A DNA stretch of 37,551 nt from positions 1-37,551 of the forward strand of contig DDTD01000030.1 of the NCBI GenBank assembly GCA_002344005.1. Reading direction: 5' to 3'. The notes beneath the pieces are model-generated. The model had not been told where the DNA came from, did not search any database, and worked only from the letters and a program-made list of their open reading frames with translations. Shown piece by piece: positions 6,593 through 16,863 of the stretch; within the stretch, counting starts at the first letter, position 1, and every line of letters starts with the position of its first letter. The position numbers and the translations under genes were made by a program. Source of the stretch: Ignavibacteria bacterium UBA2373 (lineage in GTDB: Bacteria; Bacteroidota; Ignavibacteria; Kapaibacteriales; UBA961).

Positions 6593-8137
6593 ATGAAACG
6601 CAGAAATTTCCTTAAAAATATAGCCTCAACCGGCATTGCATTACCATTGACTATGGGCTTTCCTTCTTTGCGTGCTTTTGGAAAAATGCCCGAAAATTCA
6701 CCTTTTGCTCGTGCTTTACTGTCATCGAATGATCGCATCATGATTATGATACGTTTAAGCGGCGGTAATGATGGTTTAAATACGATAATTCCTTATACCA
6801 ATGCCGAATATTATAAAGCACGCGAAGCAGATTCGCTTGCGATTAAAGCAGAGGAAGTCATAAAATTGTCCGGATCATCAACAATGGGCTTGCATCCCAA
6901 ATTAGCTCCTTTGGCAGCATTATGGGATAAAAAACAAATGGCTATTGTCCAAAATGTCGGCTATCCTAATCAAAATCTTTCCCATTTTCGTTCAACTGAT
7001 ATATGGCTTTCCGGTTCCGATGCGAATGTATTTGAAAATGCCGGATGGTATGCGAAATATTTGGAAGATATGCACCCCGAATTTCCTGAAACTATGCCGT
7101 CAGAGCCATTTGCCATAGAGCTTGGTACTTCATTAAGCACTACATTAATCGGCGAAAAAAACAATATGGGTATTGCGGTTTCTTCGCTTGATTTTATTCC
7201 CGATGCGCCCAATGATAATCCCGTAGCACAAACTCATGCCGGCGATGAAGAATTGTATGTGCGTGAGATAATTCGCCAATCGAATGTGTTTTCCAATGCA
7301 ATTGTAGAAGCAGGAAAAAAAGTGCTGCAAAATAAAGTGACATACCCCACAAATAATGGTTTGGCACAAGGTCTGGCGGCAATCGCACGGCTTATAGCGG
7401 CAGGGATGAAAACACAAATGTACATAATAAATGTTGGTGGTTATGATACGCATACCAATCAATTGACTGCACAAGCAACACTGCATGAAAATTTTGCCAA
7501 TGCGGTGGCTGCATTTCACAATGACGCAGAATTATTTGGATTTGCAGATAAAGTGGTCACGATGACAATAAGCGAATTTGGGCGGCGTGTTGTGTCAAAT
7601 GGTACCGGCACAGACCACGGTTCTGCTGCTCCGATATTGGTATTCGGCAATAATGTTAAAGGCGGATTCTATGGCAGCGACCCTAATTTGACAGATTTGG
7701 AAGGTCCCGGCAATATCAAAATGCAATACGATTTTCGTCAAGTGTATGCATCGGTGCTTGGGCAATGGTATGGGGCGGCTGAATCAAGTATCTCTCCGAA
7801 TGCTTTACCGCGTTATTTTGAGCAAATTCCTCTATTTACCTCAATGGCAACAAGTGTGTTTGAGACCAATGGTATTGAACAATACTTCTCCGTTGGGCAG
7901 AATTATCCTAATCCGGCTCATGCGCGTACCTCCATTCCTATTTATGGTGTTGTGAGTGGCATGGAAGCAGAATTGACCATTGCAACAATGGATGGCAGAA
8001 CCATAGCGAAGCATCGTATTATGCCCGGGCAGCACTTTGTGGATATTTCAACCCAAGAATTGCCCTCAGGAAATTATATGATTGTCTTACAGTCCGGCAG
8101 ATTGGAATCATCGAAAATAATGACAGTTGTAAAATAA
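6593..8137 (+). CDS. DUF1501 protein with Tat signal and T9SS sorting domain
   Basis: This 514-residue protein begins MKRRNFLKNIAS, a twin-arginine (Tat) motif, followed by a hydrophobic segment. The core is DUF1501, a sulfatase/alkaline-phosphatase-like family: GGNDGLNTIIPY, SHFRSTDIW, NVGGYDTHTNQL, MTISEFGRRV, GTDHGSAAPILVFG. From about residue 425 it switches to a type A T9SS C-terminal domain (VGQNYPNPAHARTSI, MDGRTIAKH, LPSGNYMIVL, ending KIMTVVK). The protein is therefore predicted to cross the inner membrane folded, via Tat, and then be exported by T9SS to the surface. It is co-transcribed with the DUF1800 gene, and a strong terminator follows. Confidence 0.93.
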   Translation: MKRRNFLKNIASTGIALPLTMGFPSLRAFGKMPENSPFARALLSSNDRIMIMIRLSGGNDGLNTIIPYTNAEYYKAREADSLAIKAEEVIKLSGSSTMGLHPKLAPLAALWDKKQMAIVQNVGYPNQNLSHFRSTDIWLSGSDANVFENAGWYAKYLEDMHPEFPETMPSEPFAIELGTSLSTTLIGEKNNMGIAVSSLDFIPDAPNDNPVAQTHAGDEELYVREIIRQSNVFSNAIVEAGKKVLQNKVTYPTNNGLAQGLAAIARLIAAGMKTQMYIINVGGYDTHTNQLTAQATLHENFANAVAAFHNDAELFGFADKVVTMTISEFGRRVVSNGTGTDHGSAAPILVFGNNVKGGFYGSDPNLTDLEGPGNIKMQYDFRQVYASVLGQWYGAAESSISPNALPRYFEQIPLFTSMATSVFETNGIEQYFSVGQNYPNPAHARTSIPIYGVVSGMEAELTIATMDGRTIAKHRIMPGQHFVDISTQELPSGNYMIVLQSGRLESSKIMTVVK

Positions 8138-8161
8138 TTGTTGATGAACAGAGATACTTAG

Positions 8162-8191
8162 AAAGGGCATGCAAAAGCATGCTCTTTTTTT
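8162..8191 (+). terminator. Rho-independent terminator after DUF1501 gene
   Basis: GGGCATGC (8165-8172), AAAA loop, GCATGCTC (8177-8184), extended by flanking A-T pairs and followed by a run of Ts. It ends the DUF1800-DUF1501 operon. Confidence 0.9.
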
Positions 8192-8254
8192 ATTCTTAGA
8201 CTTTCTGTGTAATTTGCGACGGTAAAACTCATCATTACTCATTATTACCGTTCT

Positions 8255-9262
8255 ATGAATTACAAAAAAATACTCGAAGAAGGTACACTTGTTCTGCTTT
8301 CTTTATGCCTTTCCGTCTTTGTCTATTATGGTTTTATAACCAATATGACAATAGAAACATTCACCCTTGAAGAGTTTACACAAAAATATACACAAGGGAT
8401 TTTTCGATATAGAGTATTGGGGCGTGAATTAACAATTTTTGTTTATAGTATTATTCAAAATATTCCTTTCTTTACACGACCTGACCGCATGGCAGAGTAT
8501 TTGAAAACCAATACAATGACAATGTATCATGCTTTGTTTATTGTTAATTCGCTTTGTATTGGTCTTTCAACATTTGTGCTTAGTCGTATAACCCGAATAC
8601 GTTTGATTAATCTACATTCACTCATCAGAATAATATTTGTTCTTTTATGCACATTTTTTATATGTATTACACAATATACCGTGACTCCGTATGATTCACT
8701 TTCATATCTTCTGTTGTTGAGTTCGGTCTATGTGGTATTGCGCTATCATCATCATCGCAATAGTATGCTGGCAGTATTGGTACTTTTAAGTATAGCAGGA
8801 ATACTGACAAGAGAATCGCAGTTTATTTTTTCGGCTTTTCTTTTCGCACTTTACAGAGTACATAATCATTCAAAATTGTGGACAATAGAACTTGTAACCC
8901 CCATTACCGTCGCCGGCGTATCATTATTGACATATTCACTATTGCGGTTTTATTATGGTTTTGAAGAAGCCGTGTATTATGCGGGTCCTTTGCCGGAATA
9001 TAGAACAATAAAATATGCGAGTGTCTTGTTTTTTGTCGGATTAACATTTTTACTATATGTTCATGCATCTGAGAAGAATAAAAAAACACTGCGTTTATTC
9101 TTTTTGTTTTCTGTACCATACTTTTTTGTTTTGCTGAAAAGCGGCATCTTAGCAGAAGCTCGGCTGTGGATACCTCATATACTTCTTAGCTCAATTATTG
9201 CACATTTGAATTTTGATGAAGAATCAGTGCAAAACAGAGAAGTTATACTCACAATTAAGTAG
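8255..9262 (+). CDS. Polytopic membrane protein, GT-C glycosyltransferase-like
   Basis: This 335-residue protein has about eight hydrophobic segments. The pattern fits lipid-linked-sugar GT-C enzymes: an extracytoplasmic stretch after the first helix containing RYRVLGREL, a TPYDSLSY loop, and LTRESQFIF, reminiscent of the conserved R-E in many bacterial GT-C-like proteins. No canonical early DxD/ExD motif is seen, so activity is not assured. It stands alone between the DUF1501 terminator and convergent gene 9401-10876. The substrate is unknown, and a simple integral membrane protein is the alternative. Confidence 0.55.
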   Translation: MNYKKILEEGTLVLLSLCLSVFVYYGFITNMTIETFTLEEFTQKYTQGIFRYRVLGRELTIFVYSIIQNIPFFTRPDRMAEYLKTNTMTMYHALFIVNSLCIGLSTFVLSRITRIRLINLHSLIRIIFVLLCTFFICITQYTVTPYDSLSYLLLLSSVYVVLRYHHHRNSMLAVLVLLSIAGILTRESQFIFSAFLFALYRVHNHSKLWTIELVTPITVAGVSLLTYSLLRFYYGFEEAVYYAGPLPEYRTIKYASVLFFVGLTFLLYVHASEKNKKTLRLFFLFSVPYFFVLLKSGILAEARLWIPHILLSSIIAHLNFDEESVQNREVILTIK

Positions 9263-9400
9263 TTTTGGTAGCTTCTGAGTTCAAAAAAATTTACATAAAG
9301 AAAATCAATAGTGAAAATTCCTACAATCACTTTAATTACGGTCTATTGATGATTGGATATTTTTAAAACAAAAAAAATACGTTTTACGACTACATTATTC

Positions 9401-10876
9401 TCAATGAACAACGACAAGCTGTTTAGTCACTACGTTTCTACCACTTCGCAACACTGCATAATAAGTGCCTGAAGACAAATCTTCTGTACTTATAGGAATT
9501 TGAATATATCCTGAGGAACTTTCAATCTGAATTAGTTGTACAGTTCTACCTGACATGTCCATAATACTAAGAGTTGAACCGGTAATAGATTCATGATTAT
9601 TAATAGTTACAAACACTTCAGATTTAAAGCTTGGTAAGGGGAAAATATCTATAGAATTGTTAAGATTTATATAAAGATTTCTTATAGAGGATGGTGTATC
9701 TTTATCCACGATTTCTAAAAATCCCATTTGGCTTGCAAGAAAAGTGTTTCTTCCATTTTGTGCAATTGTTACAAATTCAAACTGATTTGAGCTGTTGGAT
9801 ACATTAGAGCTATAATATTTAAACTTTGGATTGACAAGGCTATCTCGAGTATAAAATGTTAACTGATCTGATATAGGCTTAGATTCATCAATTGAAAAGA
9901 ATCCAAATTCTGTAGCACCCCATACTAAGTTATTTACTTTGTTAATAGAGATTTTTTCTACACTCAAAGTAGGTTCATAACGATGCTTCCGAAAAAGACT
10001 TCCTTTTAATCCATGAGTAGAATCCCATCTTGTATGAGTTCCGGATGGAGAAATTCTATGAACTCCATTTGATGGGCTCTCGTTATAGAACTGTCCCGCC
10101 GATTTTACTGAATACCACAAATTTAAATTATTATCATATTCCATAGATGTAACATCTGCATTTAATCCATTAGGATTTACTGGAATTGTCTGATAACTTA
10201 GCTGATTATTCTTATAAATCATTAAATTGTCAGCTGTTTCTGCGAGAATACAAACAATAGCTCCATCGGGTCTTTTAGCGATTGCATGAATAGCGTCATA
10301 AAAATGCTCCTCTTTGTCATAAAATTTTTTAATTACTTCGTAGCTAACAGTAGGAGTATTCGTCTTAATTTTAAGTAATTCATTATTGACACTATCATAG
10401 ACGACATAGACAGTTCCATTTACAGTTTCTCGATAACGTTCAAAACCAATTATTACTCCAACAAACAAATTGTTTTCATCATCAAAACAAAAGTCCCGAA
10501 ATTGTCTGTTTGGTAGTAAATCAGGCGGAGTAGGCACATCTATCCATTGTCCATTGGAATATTTCCATAAATTACGTTTACCAAAAGCCCAACTATTTCC
10601 AAAGTTATCAAAATGTACTTTGGAATTTACATTTAACTCCAAATTTATATCTTTGGTAATATTAGTCAAGGAGAACGAAGTATCGTTTGTATTCTTTATA
10701 AATATTGAAAGTAATCCTTTGTTATTCCAATCAAAACCTAACATCAACAACTTATCTTTGTAAGTGTCAAGTTGTGTAGGAGCAAAATTGCCTAAAACAT
10801 GATTTTGACTAAATAGATTTAGTGAAGGTAAAAATAAAGTTACCATTAACAAACAAATCATCTGAAATTTTTTCAT
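9401..10876 (-). CDS. T9SS-sorted secreted protein, propeller-like
   Basis: Taken from the ATG at 10876, this is a 491-residue protein starting MKKFQMICLLMVTLFLPSL, a Sec signal ending near FSQ. An upstream in-frame start at 10903 would put nine extra residues before the signal and is less likely. The body has repeated short segments with aromatic and glycine pairs (FGNSWAFGKRNLWKYSNGQW, NNLVWGATEFGFFSID) like the sensor-type beta-propellers of Bacteroidota. The last 80 residues form a T9SS type A domain (LSIMDMSGRTVQLI, LSSGTYYAVLRSG, ending KQLVVVH). A 128-nt gap separates it from the OmpA gene upstream, so it may have its own promoter. Function: surface protein, ligand unknown. Confidence 0.8.
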   Translation of the reverse strand: MKKFQMICLLMVTLFLPSLNLFSQNHVLGNFAPTQLDTYKDKLLMLGFDWNNKGLLSIFIKNTNDTSFSLTNITKDINLELNVNSKVHFDNFGNSWAFGKRNLWKYSNGQWIDVPTPPDLLPNRQFRDFCFDDENNLFVGVIIGFERYRETVNGTVYVVYDSVNNELLKIKTNTPTVSYEVIKKFYDKEEHFYDAIHAIAKRPDGAIVCILAETADNLMIYKNNQLSYQTIPVNPNGLNADVTSMEYDNNLNLWYSVKSAGQFYNESPSNGVHRISPSGTHTRWDSTHGLKGSLFRKHRYEPTLSVEKISINKVNNLVWGATEFGFFSIDESKPISDQLTFYTRDSLVNPKFKYYSSNVSNSSNQFEFVTIAQNGRNTFLASQMGFLEIVDKDTPSSIRNLYINLNNSIDIFPLPSFKSEVFVTINNHESITGSTLSIMDMSGRTVQLIQIESSSGYIQIPISTEDLSSGTYYAVLRSGRNVVTKQLVVVH

Positions 10877-11004
10877 TGCAACACCCATCCTAATTTTGAA
10901 CAATATGACATAAAAAGACTAATATAAAATCAATTAAACATATTCACTTCGTGATTAATCATGAAAACCTCTACAATCTTAGCATATATAATACTCCGCC
11001 CTAT

Positions 11005-13005
11005 TTACGGAACAATATTAACTAATTTTACTGTCACGGTTCTATTATAGAAACGTCCTTCGGGTAAAGAGTTGGTAGAGTATTCTTGCTCGCCTTTACC
11101 TTCGACAAATTGCTGTGGCACTCCAATATATCGCGCTGTTGCGGAAGCTCTTTCCAAAGACAGACGACGATTATAGGCGGCATCTCCAAGGAAATCTGTA
11201 CTGCCTTCAATGCTCACATTTGTTGTGGAAGTAATATTTTCTTGAATAACATCTGCAATACGACGATGATTATCCGAAAGCTCGGATTTATCGAAATCAA
11301 ATAAAATAAGCCGATATGTTTCCACTGTTTTTCGTGAACTCATTGTTTGTTTTTTCTGCTGAACAATAATTTTTTTATATACTTTTTGTGACATATCATC
11401 ATTGTTTATTGCAAACGTAATTGCCTTGTTTTTCTCTATCAAGTGATAATCATCTGTTGCTTTCCAAGCAATAGTATCGGCTGAATTGTATCGTTCATAA
11501 CGCACACAATTATCGAGATTTAGTGTATTGTCGCCACAAATTTGCAATGTATATCCCTTCATCAGAGGATTGTGGACAATTGCATACACAATGGGTGGCG
11601 AGGTTTCATACACCGTGTCATTGGCAATAAATGGAGCGGTAATTTCCGGTATGTCCGAGACAATTTCCACACGACGATTTTCTTCATCTGAGGCGGCTTT
11701 ATTTGCGTCATTTGTTCGCGAATAATTCATGGGTAATAATCGAGATTCCACTGTTATTCTTTTACTGTCAATCCCCCATGTTTCTGTTAAATATTTTTGT
11801 ATGGACAGAGCACGGTTTTTTGCGAGTGAGATATTGCCTTTTTCGCCATTATTATCGGACACACATCCGACGAGCGTGATTTTTGCTTTAGGATAATCTT
11901 TCAGTCTTTTCCCGACTATATTGAGCAAAGAATAATATGTATCAAGAATATTGAGCCGAGAAAGATTTTCTAATGTGAATTTTTTTGTATTTTCTCTTGT
12001 CAACAATGTATAACGAGAGGCTATTTCGGAAGAGTTTTTATCGAAAAAAATATAATGCAACAAGGGTTTAATTTCCCTCGAAAAATATGTATCATAAATA
12101 ATGGTGTCAGTTGGTGTTTCTTTGTTGATAGAGCTATATGTCTGAATACTATATTCAGGATTGATTTTTGGTGTCTGTGGTGATTGTGTGACAATAGGAA
12201 GTGGCTTTGGTTGAGTGGTGCTGTCCGCAGGAGGAGCAATTATACGGGTATCCATAGGAGGAGTAGCAAATTTGAGTGCAATACCAAAGCGCAGAGAATT
12301 ATATTTCCATGACAAATCCGTAGTAAGATTTTGAAGACCAAGAGAATAAAATAATTCGGGTGACAACAATAATGTGCGAACTTTATTAAGAGGAAACTCC
12401 ATGCTTGCACCGAACATAAGACTATTTTGTATATTCACAATATTCGCAAGGTCGCCTTGACGTTCATTACGTACTTTTTGATTATTCTCCACAAACACAA
12501 AGCCCGGTTGTTCTATGGTTTCATTTTGAATAAACGAAATTTTGTTAAGATATGCTATTCGCATACCGGTAAATAGCCGCATTCCTCTGACAGGATTATA
12601 TGAAACCAATGGCTCGAAACCAATAGAAGCTAATGAAGCATTGATTGTGTGGAGTATAGTGGCTTGCTGCACAAGACGATTCGCCGCTATGTCAAAAACC
12701 GGTTTATTTTCTTTTGTTTGTAATTCGCCGCTCATATCTGTATAAGAAGCGCGTAACGATAATCCAAATCTGTTCGACACAGGAAATTCATATAATCCAC
12801 CTATGCTAAATTGATTGCCGGAACCACTTTCAAAACGCTGACAACAATTATCTATATTGGGTAATTGTTGAAAATCCGCACTATGAATATTGATAGTAAA
12901 ATGTGTAAACACACCAAAGCGTTCACGTTGATTATCCGCTATTGTTTGCGCAATACATGCATAACTAAGAAAAAAGAAAAACACCAAGACATACTTTATG
13001 AGCAT
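11005..13005 (-). CDS. Outer-membrane protein with two OmpA-like domains
   Basis: A 666-residue protein: signal peptide 1-20 (YVLVFFFFLSYACIAQ), then an N-terminal beta-barrel-like region to about residue 250 (alternating strands such as RFGLSLRASYTDMSGEL), a proline-rich linker, and two OmpA peptidoglycan-binding domains. Domain 1 lies around 315-450 (HYIFFDKNSSEIA, NRALSIQKYL, DEENRRVEI). Domain 2 is at the C-terminus, about 565-664 (ILFDFDKSEL, SIEGSTDFLGDAAYN, LSLERASATARYI). Two tandem OmpA domains are unusual. Its start is 4 nt after the stop of the VWA gene, so the two are coupled. It probably anchors or scaffolds the complex made with the VWA protein (inference). Confidence 0.88.
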   Translation of the reverse strand: MLIKYVLVFFFFLSYACIAQTIADNQRERFGVFTHFTINIHSADFQQLPNIDNCCQRFESGSGNQFSIGGLYEFPVSNRFGLSLRASYTDMSGELQTKENKPVFDIAANRLVQQATILHTINASLASIGFEPLVSYNPVRGMRLFTGMRIAYLNKISFIQNETIEQPGFVFVENNQKVRNERQGDLANIVNIQNSLMFGASMEFPLNKVRTLLLSPELFYSLGLQNLTTDLSWKYNSLRFGIALKFATPPMDTRIIAPPADSTTQPKPLPIVTQSPQTPKINPEYSIQTYSSINKETPTDTIIYDTYFSREIKPLLHYIFFDKNSSEIASRYTLLTRENTKKFTLENLSRLNILDTYYSLLNIVGKRLKDYPKAKITLVGCVSDNNGEKGNISLAKNRALSIQKYLTETWGIDSKRITVESRLLPMNYSRTNDANKAASDEENRRVEIVSDIPEITAPFIANDTVYETSPPIVYAIVHNPLMKGYTLQICGDNTLNLDNCVRYERYNSADTIAWKATDDYHLIEKNKAITFAINNDDMSQKVYKKIIVQQKKQTMSSRKTVETYRLILFDFDKSELSDNHRRIADVIQENITSTTNVSIEGSTDFLGDAAYNRRLSLERASATARYIGVPQQFVEGKGEQEYSTNSLPEGRFYNRTVTVKLVNIVP

Positions 13006-13009
13006 AGTA

Positions 13010-16000
13010 TTACCATTTCAGGAAAGTAGTGATAACGCTTTCATTTTTTGTGCGCAAAAGAGCATAATAATATCCCGAAGCCAAAGGCGGCACCGCAATC
13101 GAATATTCATATTCACCGGATTCAAGATGTCCTACATTTTTTCTCACAATAATATCACCTATCATATTTGTTATCAATAGCTCGGGAGATGATGGTTCTG
13201 TTAATGCAAAAGAAAGCAGAATATCATTGTCGTGAATATCTTTTTCTTTGACTTCCAGTTTTGTGGTACGTGCATTAGTAAGCAACCGTTTACCGCCTGC
13301 CTCACAAATATCAGAAAAAACGATTGACAAAGAATCATTGCGAATAATAAACGGACATCCATCTTTAAAAAACAATGTGTCCACAGTAAAATCAGTTCTA
13401 TCATTATCACCGAATAATGTTAAAAATGAAAACACTATTAAGGTATCGCTATTATTTGTTCGTACACCTTGAAATTCAATACTGCGCCGTTTGCTCTCTT
13501 TATCAACATTACCCATCGGAGTACCGATACGAGGATATAATAGTGATGCATTAAATGATACTTTGCCAAAAAATTCACGGGGTATTTCTTCTTTTTGTAA
13601 TTCCTTGTACGATACAATCAGAGGTATAGTTAATCGGCGACCCGTCAAAACCGTCATAGTTTTTTGTCCCGTATTAATGGATAATGGTTTTGAACTGTCC
13701 GCTCGACCGCATATACCTTCACCAATCAAAAAAAGATAAACATAATTTTGCTGTGGATTTATACCTTCTCCAATAAAATTAATACGTACTCTTGAACTGA
13801 CACGCCCAATGTCTTCGGGTGTGAATCTAATATTCAATGTCTGAAATTTTTGGGGCGATAAAGTAATTACCGTATCACCGCCTAAAATTGAAAAATACTC
13901 TTTTCCAATATCCGGTATTGTTGTCGAAAAGATTTCTACTGGGCTTGAAGAAATATTTGTTAATGAAGGGGTGATAATTGAATCTTTTGATGTACCAACG
14001 GAAATTGCACCAAAATCAATCACAGTATTATTAAGTTGTACTCGTTGATCTATTCCTAAGCCTGTAAGGGGTATATCATAAAACTGTGATGCTACATAAA
14101 ATCGAAGAAAAGCATTTTTTACTCCCGATGATTGTGGTCGGAACTGCACCTCCATTGAACGACACGATGGATTACTTTCGGAAAAATCACCTTTTATACC
14201 CGACACCAAGCGAAAATTATTTTCATTATCATTGCGTAACTCAACAGAATCCAGAACACCGATATATTGTGGAATTTGGGTCATACAAAGGACATTAAGA
14301 CAGACAGAATCTTTTACATTACCGACATAAAGTGCTCCCATATCAATCGCTGAGGAGGTCGTAATTTGCGGTACAATAATTGTCCATACATTATCGGACA
14401 TATCTTCTTGCAGAACGACATCTTTCAGCGTCCATATCAGAGCATTTCCATTTGTATAGGTAGCAATAATTCTACTTCCAAAAATATCCCAACGCACACT
14501 GTTTGCTGTTGCTTGTATGCGATCTAATCGTCGTTCGATTGCCATTGTTGAACCATTAAGAATAGCGATTTCGCCTGAATTAAAAGCAACCGCAACATAA
14601 TTTCCGTCCGGTGAATATTCTATATCATTAATATTTGACGGAAAGGTAAATGTAGCACCATCGGGATAACGAATAATTCTCCCATTTATCGAGGCAACTA
14701 ATTGTTCACCATTATTTTTGGGATTTTGAATATATGCGACCTTGCTGTCGCCGCCGGAAAATATCGGATAACATTGTCGGCTTGAATTGAAACTATAATC
14801 ATTCTCGACAAGACTTACGGCACTGTTACAAGCAGAGTTATCTTGACTTGCTGTTAATAGTGTAAATGATTTCCCATTTGTTTCTTTCTTAAAATCCGCA
14901 ATTGTGAGTCTGTGTATTGTATTTGTATGCGAAGTAGGTATTTCATTATAAATACCATATTGCTGAACAGAGGAAATAATTATTTTATTATTCATACCTG
15001 TCGAAATATAAGATAAACCGTCCGTTGTAAATACTCCTGATGTAATATTTACAGATGAAGGTGAATCATCAAAATATCGTATGGGCGTATATGTATCGCT
15101 TTCAAATAATACTGCTCCACGATTTCCGCCAACGGCAATATGGGTGATGCTATTGCTCCATGCTACGGTTTGCGGTAGAATAAAATCCCTTCGCATCGTT
15201 CTTGTGGGTAATGACGATACTATTTGTTTACCCGAAAAAGAATCCCATATACGCAGAGTGGAATCTAATCCGACGGTGGCTGCTCGCACTCCATCAGGGC
15301 TAAAACATCCTTCCATAACATTATTTCTATGCCCAATAAGTACTATAACACTATCGGGTGATTTTATATTTACTAATTGTGCTCTCAATAAACATTGTGT
15401 ACTTGGTGTTGGCGGTACTTTCCACGCATAGGAAAATCCCGATGTTCTATTGATAACCGATAACCATGTTTGCCCATTATCCGTTGAATAATCAAGACGT
15501 ACTGTATCATCGGGCATAACTCCGCTCCATTCAAGAAAAGTCGTATCTCCGGCAATAAAGCGTTCGCCGCCATTAGGATTTTTTACTGTTATTTTTATAT
15601 CTTTTTTTCTCTTTCCGGGGAAACCACCTGTCGCATAAAGAATACTTTGCTTACATATATTGCCTTGAATGATAATTTGATCAAAAAGTAAACTTGAGTC
15701 CTGTGGGGTAAATTGTATGGCGAATGATTTTGTATCGCCCTTTTGTAATTTCCAAGGAAATGGTGCTGATGGATTTATAACAAACACATTATTATTAACA
15801 GTAATATTATTTATCTCAACATTATTGGACATTGCTGTAATTTCAACAGTTTTACTATCAGTATTACCCGGCGAAGTCGTTGCAAATTTTACAATCAAAT
15901 CTGAAAATGTAATCGTGGGTAAATATTCGTCCGGTATATTATATACAATGGTATCGCTTACTCCTAAAGCATTGTACGAGACAATGGCTGTTCGTTCATT

Positions 16001-16840
16001 CGTACAAGACACATCAGAATCCCATTCAATGCGGCATGGTACATTATTGACCGCAATATCATAAATATATTTGTAGGCATCAATAAGCTGAGTTTCTGAC
16101 AGAACATTTTCAAACCACAGACCATTTGTTTTTTCTGCAATATTTTTAAGAGCATCGGGCAATGAAAAACGTACTCCGACACAAAATACAGTGATTTGTT
16201 CTTTTTGTGCCTCTTGTAATACAGCATCAGCGTCCACGCCACCTTGTCCGTCGGTTAAAAATATCAGTATTCTTTTATGTTTTGCACGATTAATTATCTT
16301 CAATCCTGCACCAATACCACTAATAAATCCGCTATTATAATCTGTACCTCCCGAAGGTGATAAACTATTTATCGCATCTTCCAACTTTTGTTTATTATTC
16401 GTAAAATCCTGATTAATATAGGAATTGTGATCAAAGCTGGTCACAGCACATTCCGAACCGTCATTTGCTTGAGATTGTATCCACCACTTACCCGCAATTT
16501 TCGCTAATGCCATATTCGTGGGATCGCCGACTGCCATTGAACCGGAAATATCCATGACGAGAACAGAGGAAATTCTTTCAATAATTCTTTCGGATGGACA
16601 TTCAATAAGGCGCACATTTCTATTAATTCCATTTTCTACAACACGAATATCCGATGGGATAATAGAGGATAACTGTACATTATTCTGATTTCTTATACTT
16701 AGCGAAGCAGAAATAACAGGTATTTTATCTGCTTGAACCGAATAGATATTTAATGATTGAGAATATGCACTATTCTGAAAGCAGCAAATCAGCGCACAAC
16801 AGATATATAATCCGAATAGTTTTTGGGATAATTGGTACAT
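13010..16840 (-). CDS. Giant secreted VWA / WD40-like / T9SS protein
   Basis: A 1276-residue protein with signal peptide 1-27. A von Willebrand A domain follows at about 90-265, with an intact MIDAS metal site: DISGSM (97-102), the GGTD threonine and LTDGQGG. Next come a choice-of-anchor-like segment, a PNGGE-type module (NPNGGERFIAGDTTFLEW, YSTDNGQTW), a WD40-like propeller from about 500 (GHRNNVMEGCFSPDGVRAA, STLRIWDSFSG), and further DFGAISVGTSKDSI-type choice-of-anchor D repeats. The C-terminus is a T9SS domain (LLITNMIGDIIVRK, LASGYYYALLRT). AGAGGAA precedes the ATG. It lies 23 nt after the propeller gene and 4 nt before the OmpA gene. Likely a large surface adhesin or sensor binding through the MIDAS; the ligand is unknown. 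Confidence 0.88.
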   Translation of the reverse strand: MYQLSQKLFGLYICCALICCFQNSAYSQSLNIYSVQADKIPVISASLSIRNQNNVQLSSIIPSDIRVVENGINRNVRLIECPSERIIERISSVLVMDISGSMAVGDPTNMALAKIAGKWWIQSQANDGSECAVTSFDHNSYINQDFTNNKQKLEDAINSLSPSGGTDYNSGFISGIGAGLKIINRAKHKRILIFLTDGQGGVDADAVLQEAQKEQITVFCVGVRFSLPDALKNIAEKTNGLWFENVLSETQLIDAYKYIYDIAVNNVPCRIEWDSDVSCTNERTAIVSYNALGVSDTIVYNIPDEYLPTITFSDLIVKFATTSPGNTDSKTVEITAMSNNVEINNITVNNNVFVINPSAPFPWKLQKGDTKSFAIQFTPQDSSLLFDQIIIQGNICKQSILYATGGFPGKRKKDIKITVKNPNGGERFIAGDTTFLEWSGVMPDDTVRLDYSTDNGQTWLSVINRTSGFSYAWKVPPTPSTQCLLRAQLVNIKSPDSVIVLIGHRNNVMEGCFSPDGVRAATVGLDSTLRIWDSFSGKQIVSSLPTRTMRRDFILPQTVAWSNSITHIAVGGNRGAVLFESDTYTPIRYFDDSPSSVNITSGVFTTDGLSYISTGMNNKIIISSVQQYGIYNEIPTSHTNTIHRLTIADFKKETNGKSFTLLTASQDNSACNSAVSLVENDYSFNSSRQCYPIFSGGDSKVAYIQNPKNNGEQLVASINGRIIRYPDGATFTFPSNINDIEYSPDGNYVAVAFNSGEIAILNGSTMAIERRLDRIQATANSVRWDIFGSRIIATYTNGNALIWTLKDVVLQEDMSDNVWTIIVPQITTSSAIDMGALYVGNVKDSVCLNVLCMTQIPQYIGVLDSVELRNDNENNFRLVSGIKGDFSESNPSCRSMEVQFRPQSSGVKNAFLRFYVASQFYDIPLTGLGIDQRVQLNNTVIDFGAISVGTSKDSIITPSLTNISSSPVEIFSTTIPDIGKEYFSILGGDTVITLSPQKFQTLNIRFTPEDIGRVSSRVRINFIGEGINPQQNYVYLFLIGEGICGRADSSKPLSINTGQKTMTVLTGRRLTIPLIVSYKELQKEEIPREFFGKVSFNASLLYPRIGTPMGNVDKESKRRSIEFQGVRTNNSDTLIVFSFLTLFGDNDRTDFTVDTLFFKDGCPFIIRNDSLSIVFSDICEAGGKRLLTNARTTKLEVKEKDIHDNDILLSFALTEPSSPELLITNMIGDIIVRKNVGHLESGEYEYSIAVPPLASGYYYALLRTKNESVITTFLKW

Positions 16841-16863
16841 ACACGATTCCTCTCAACAAATAA

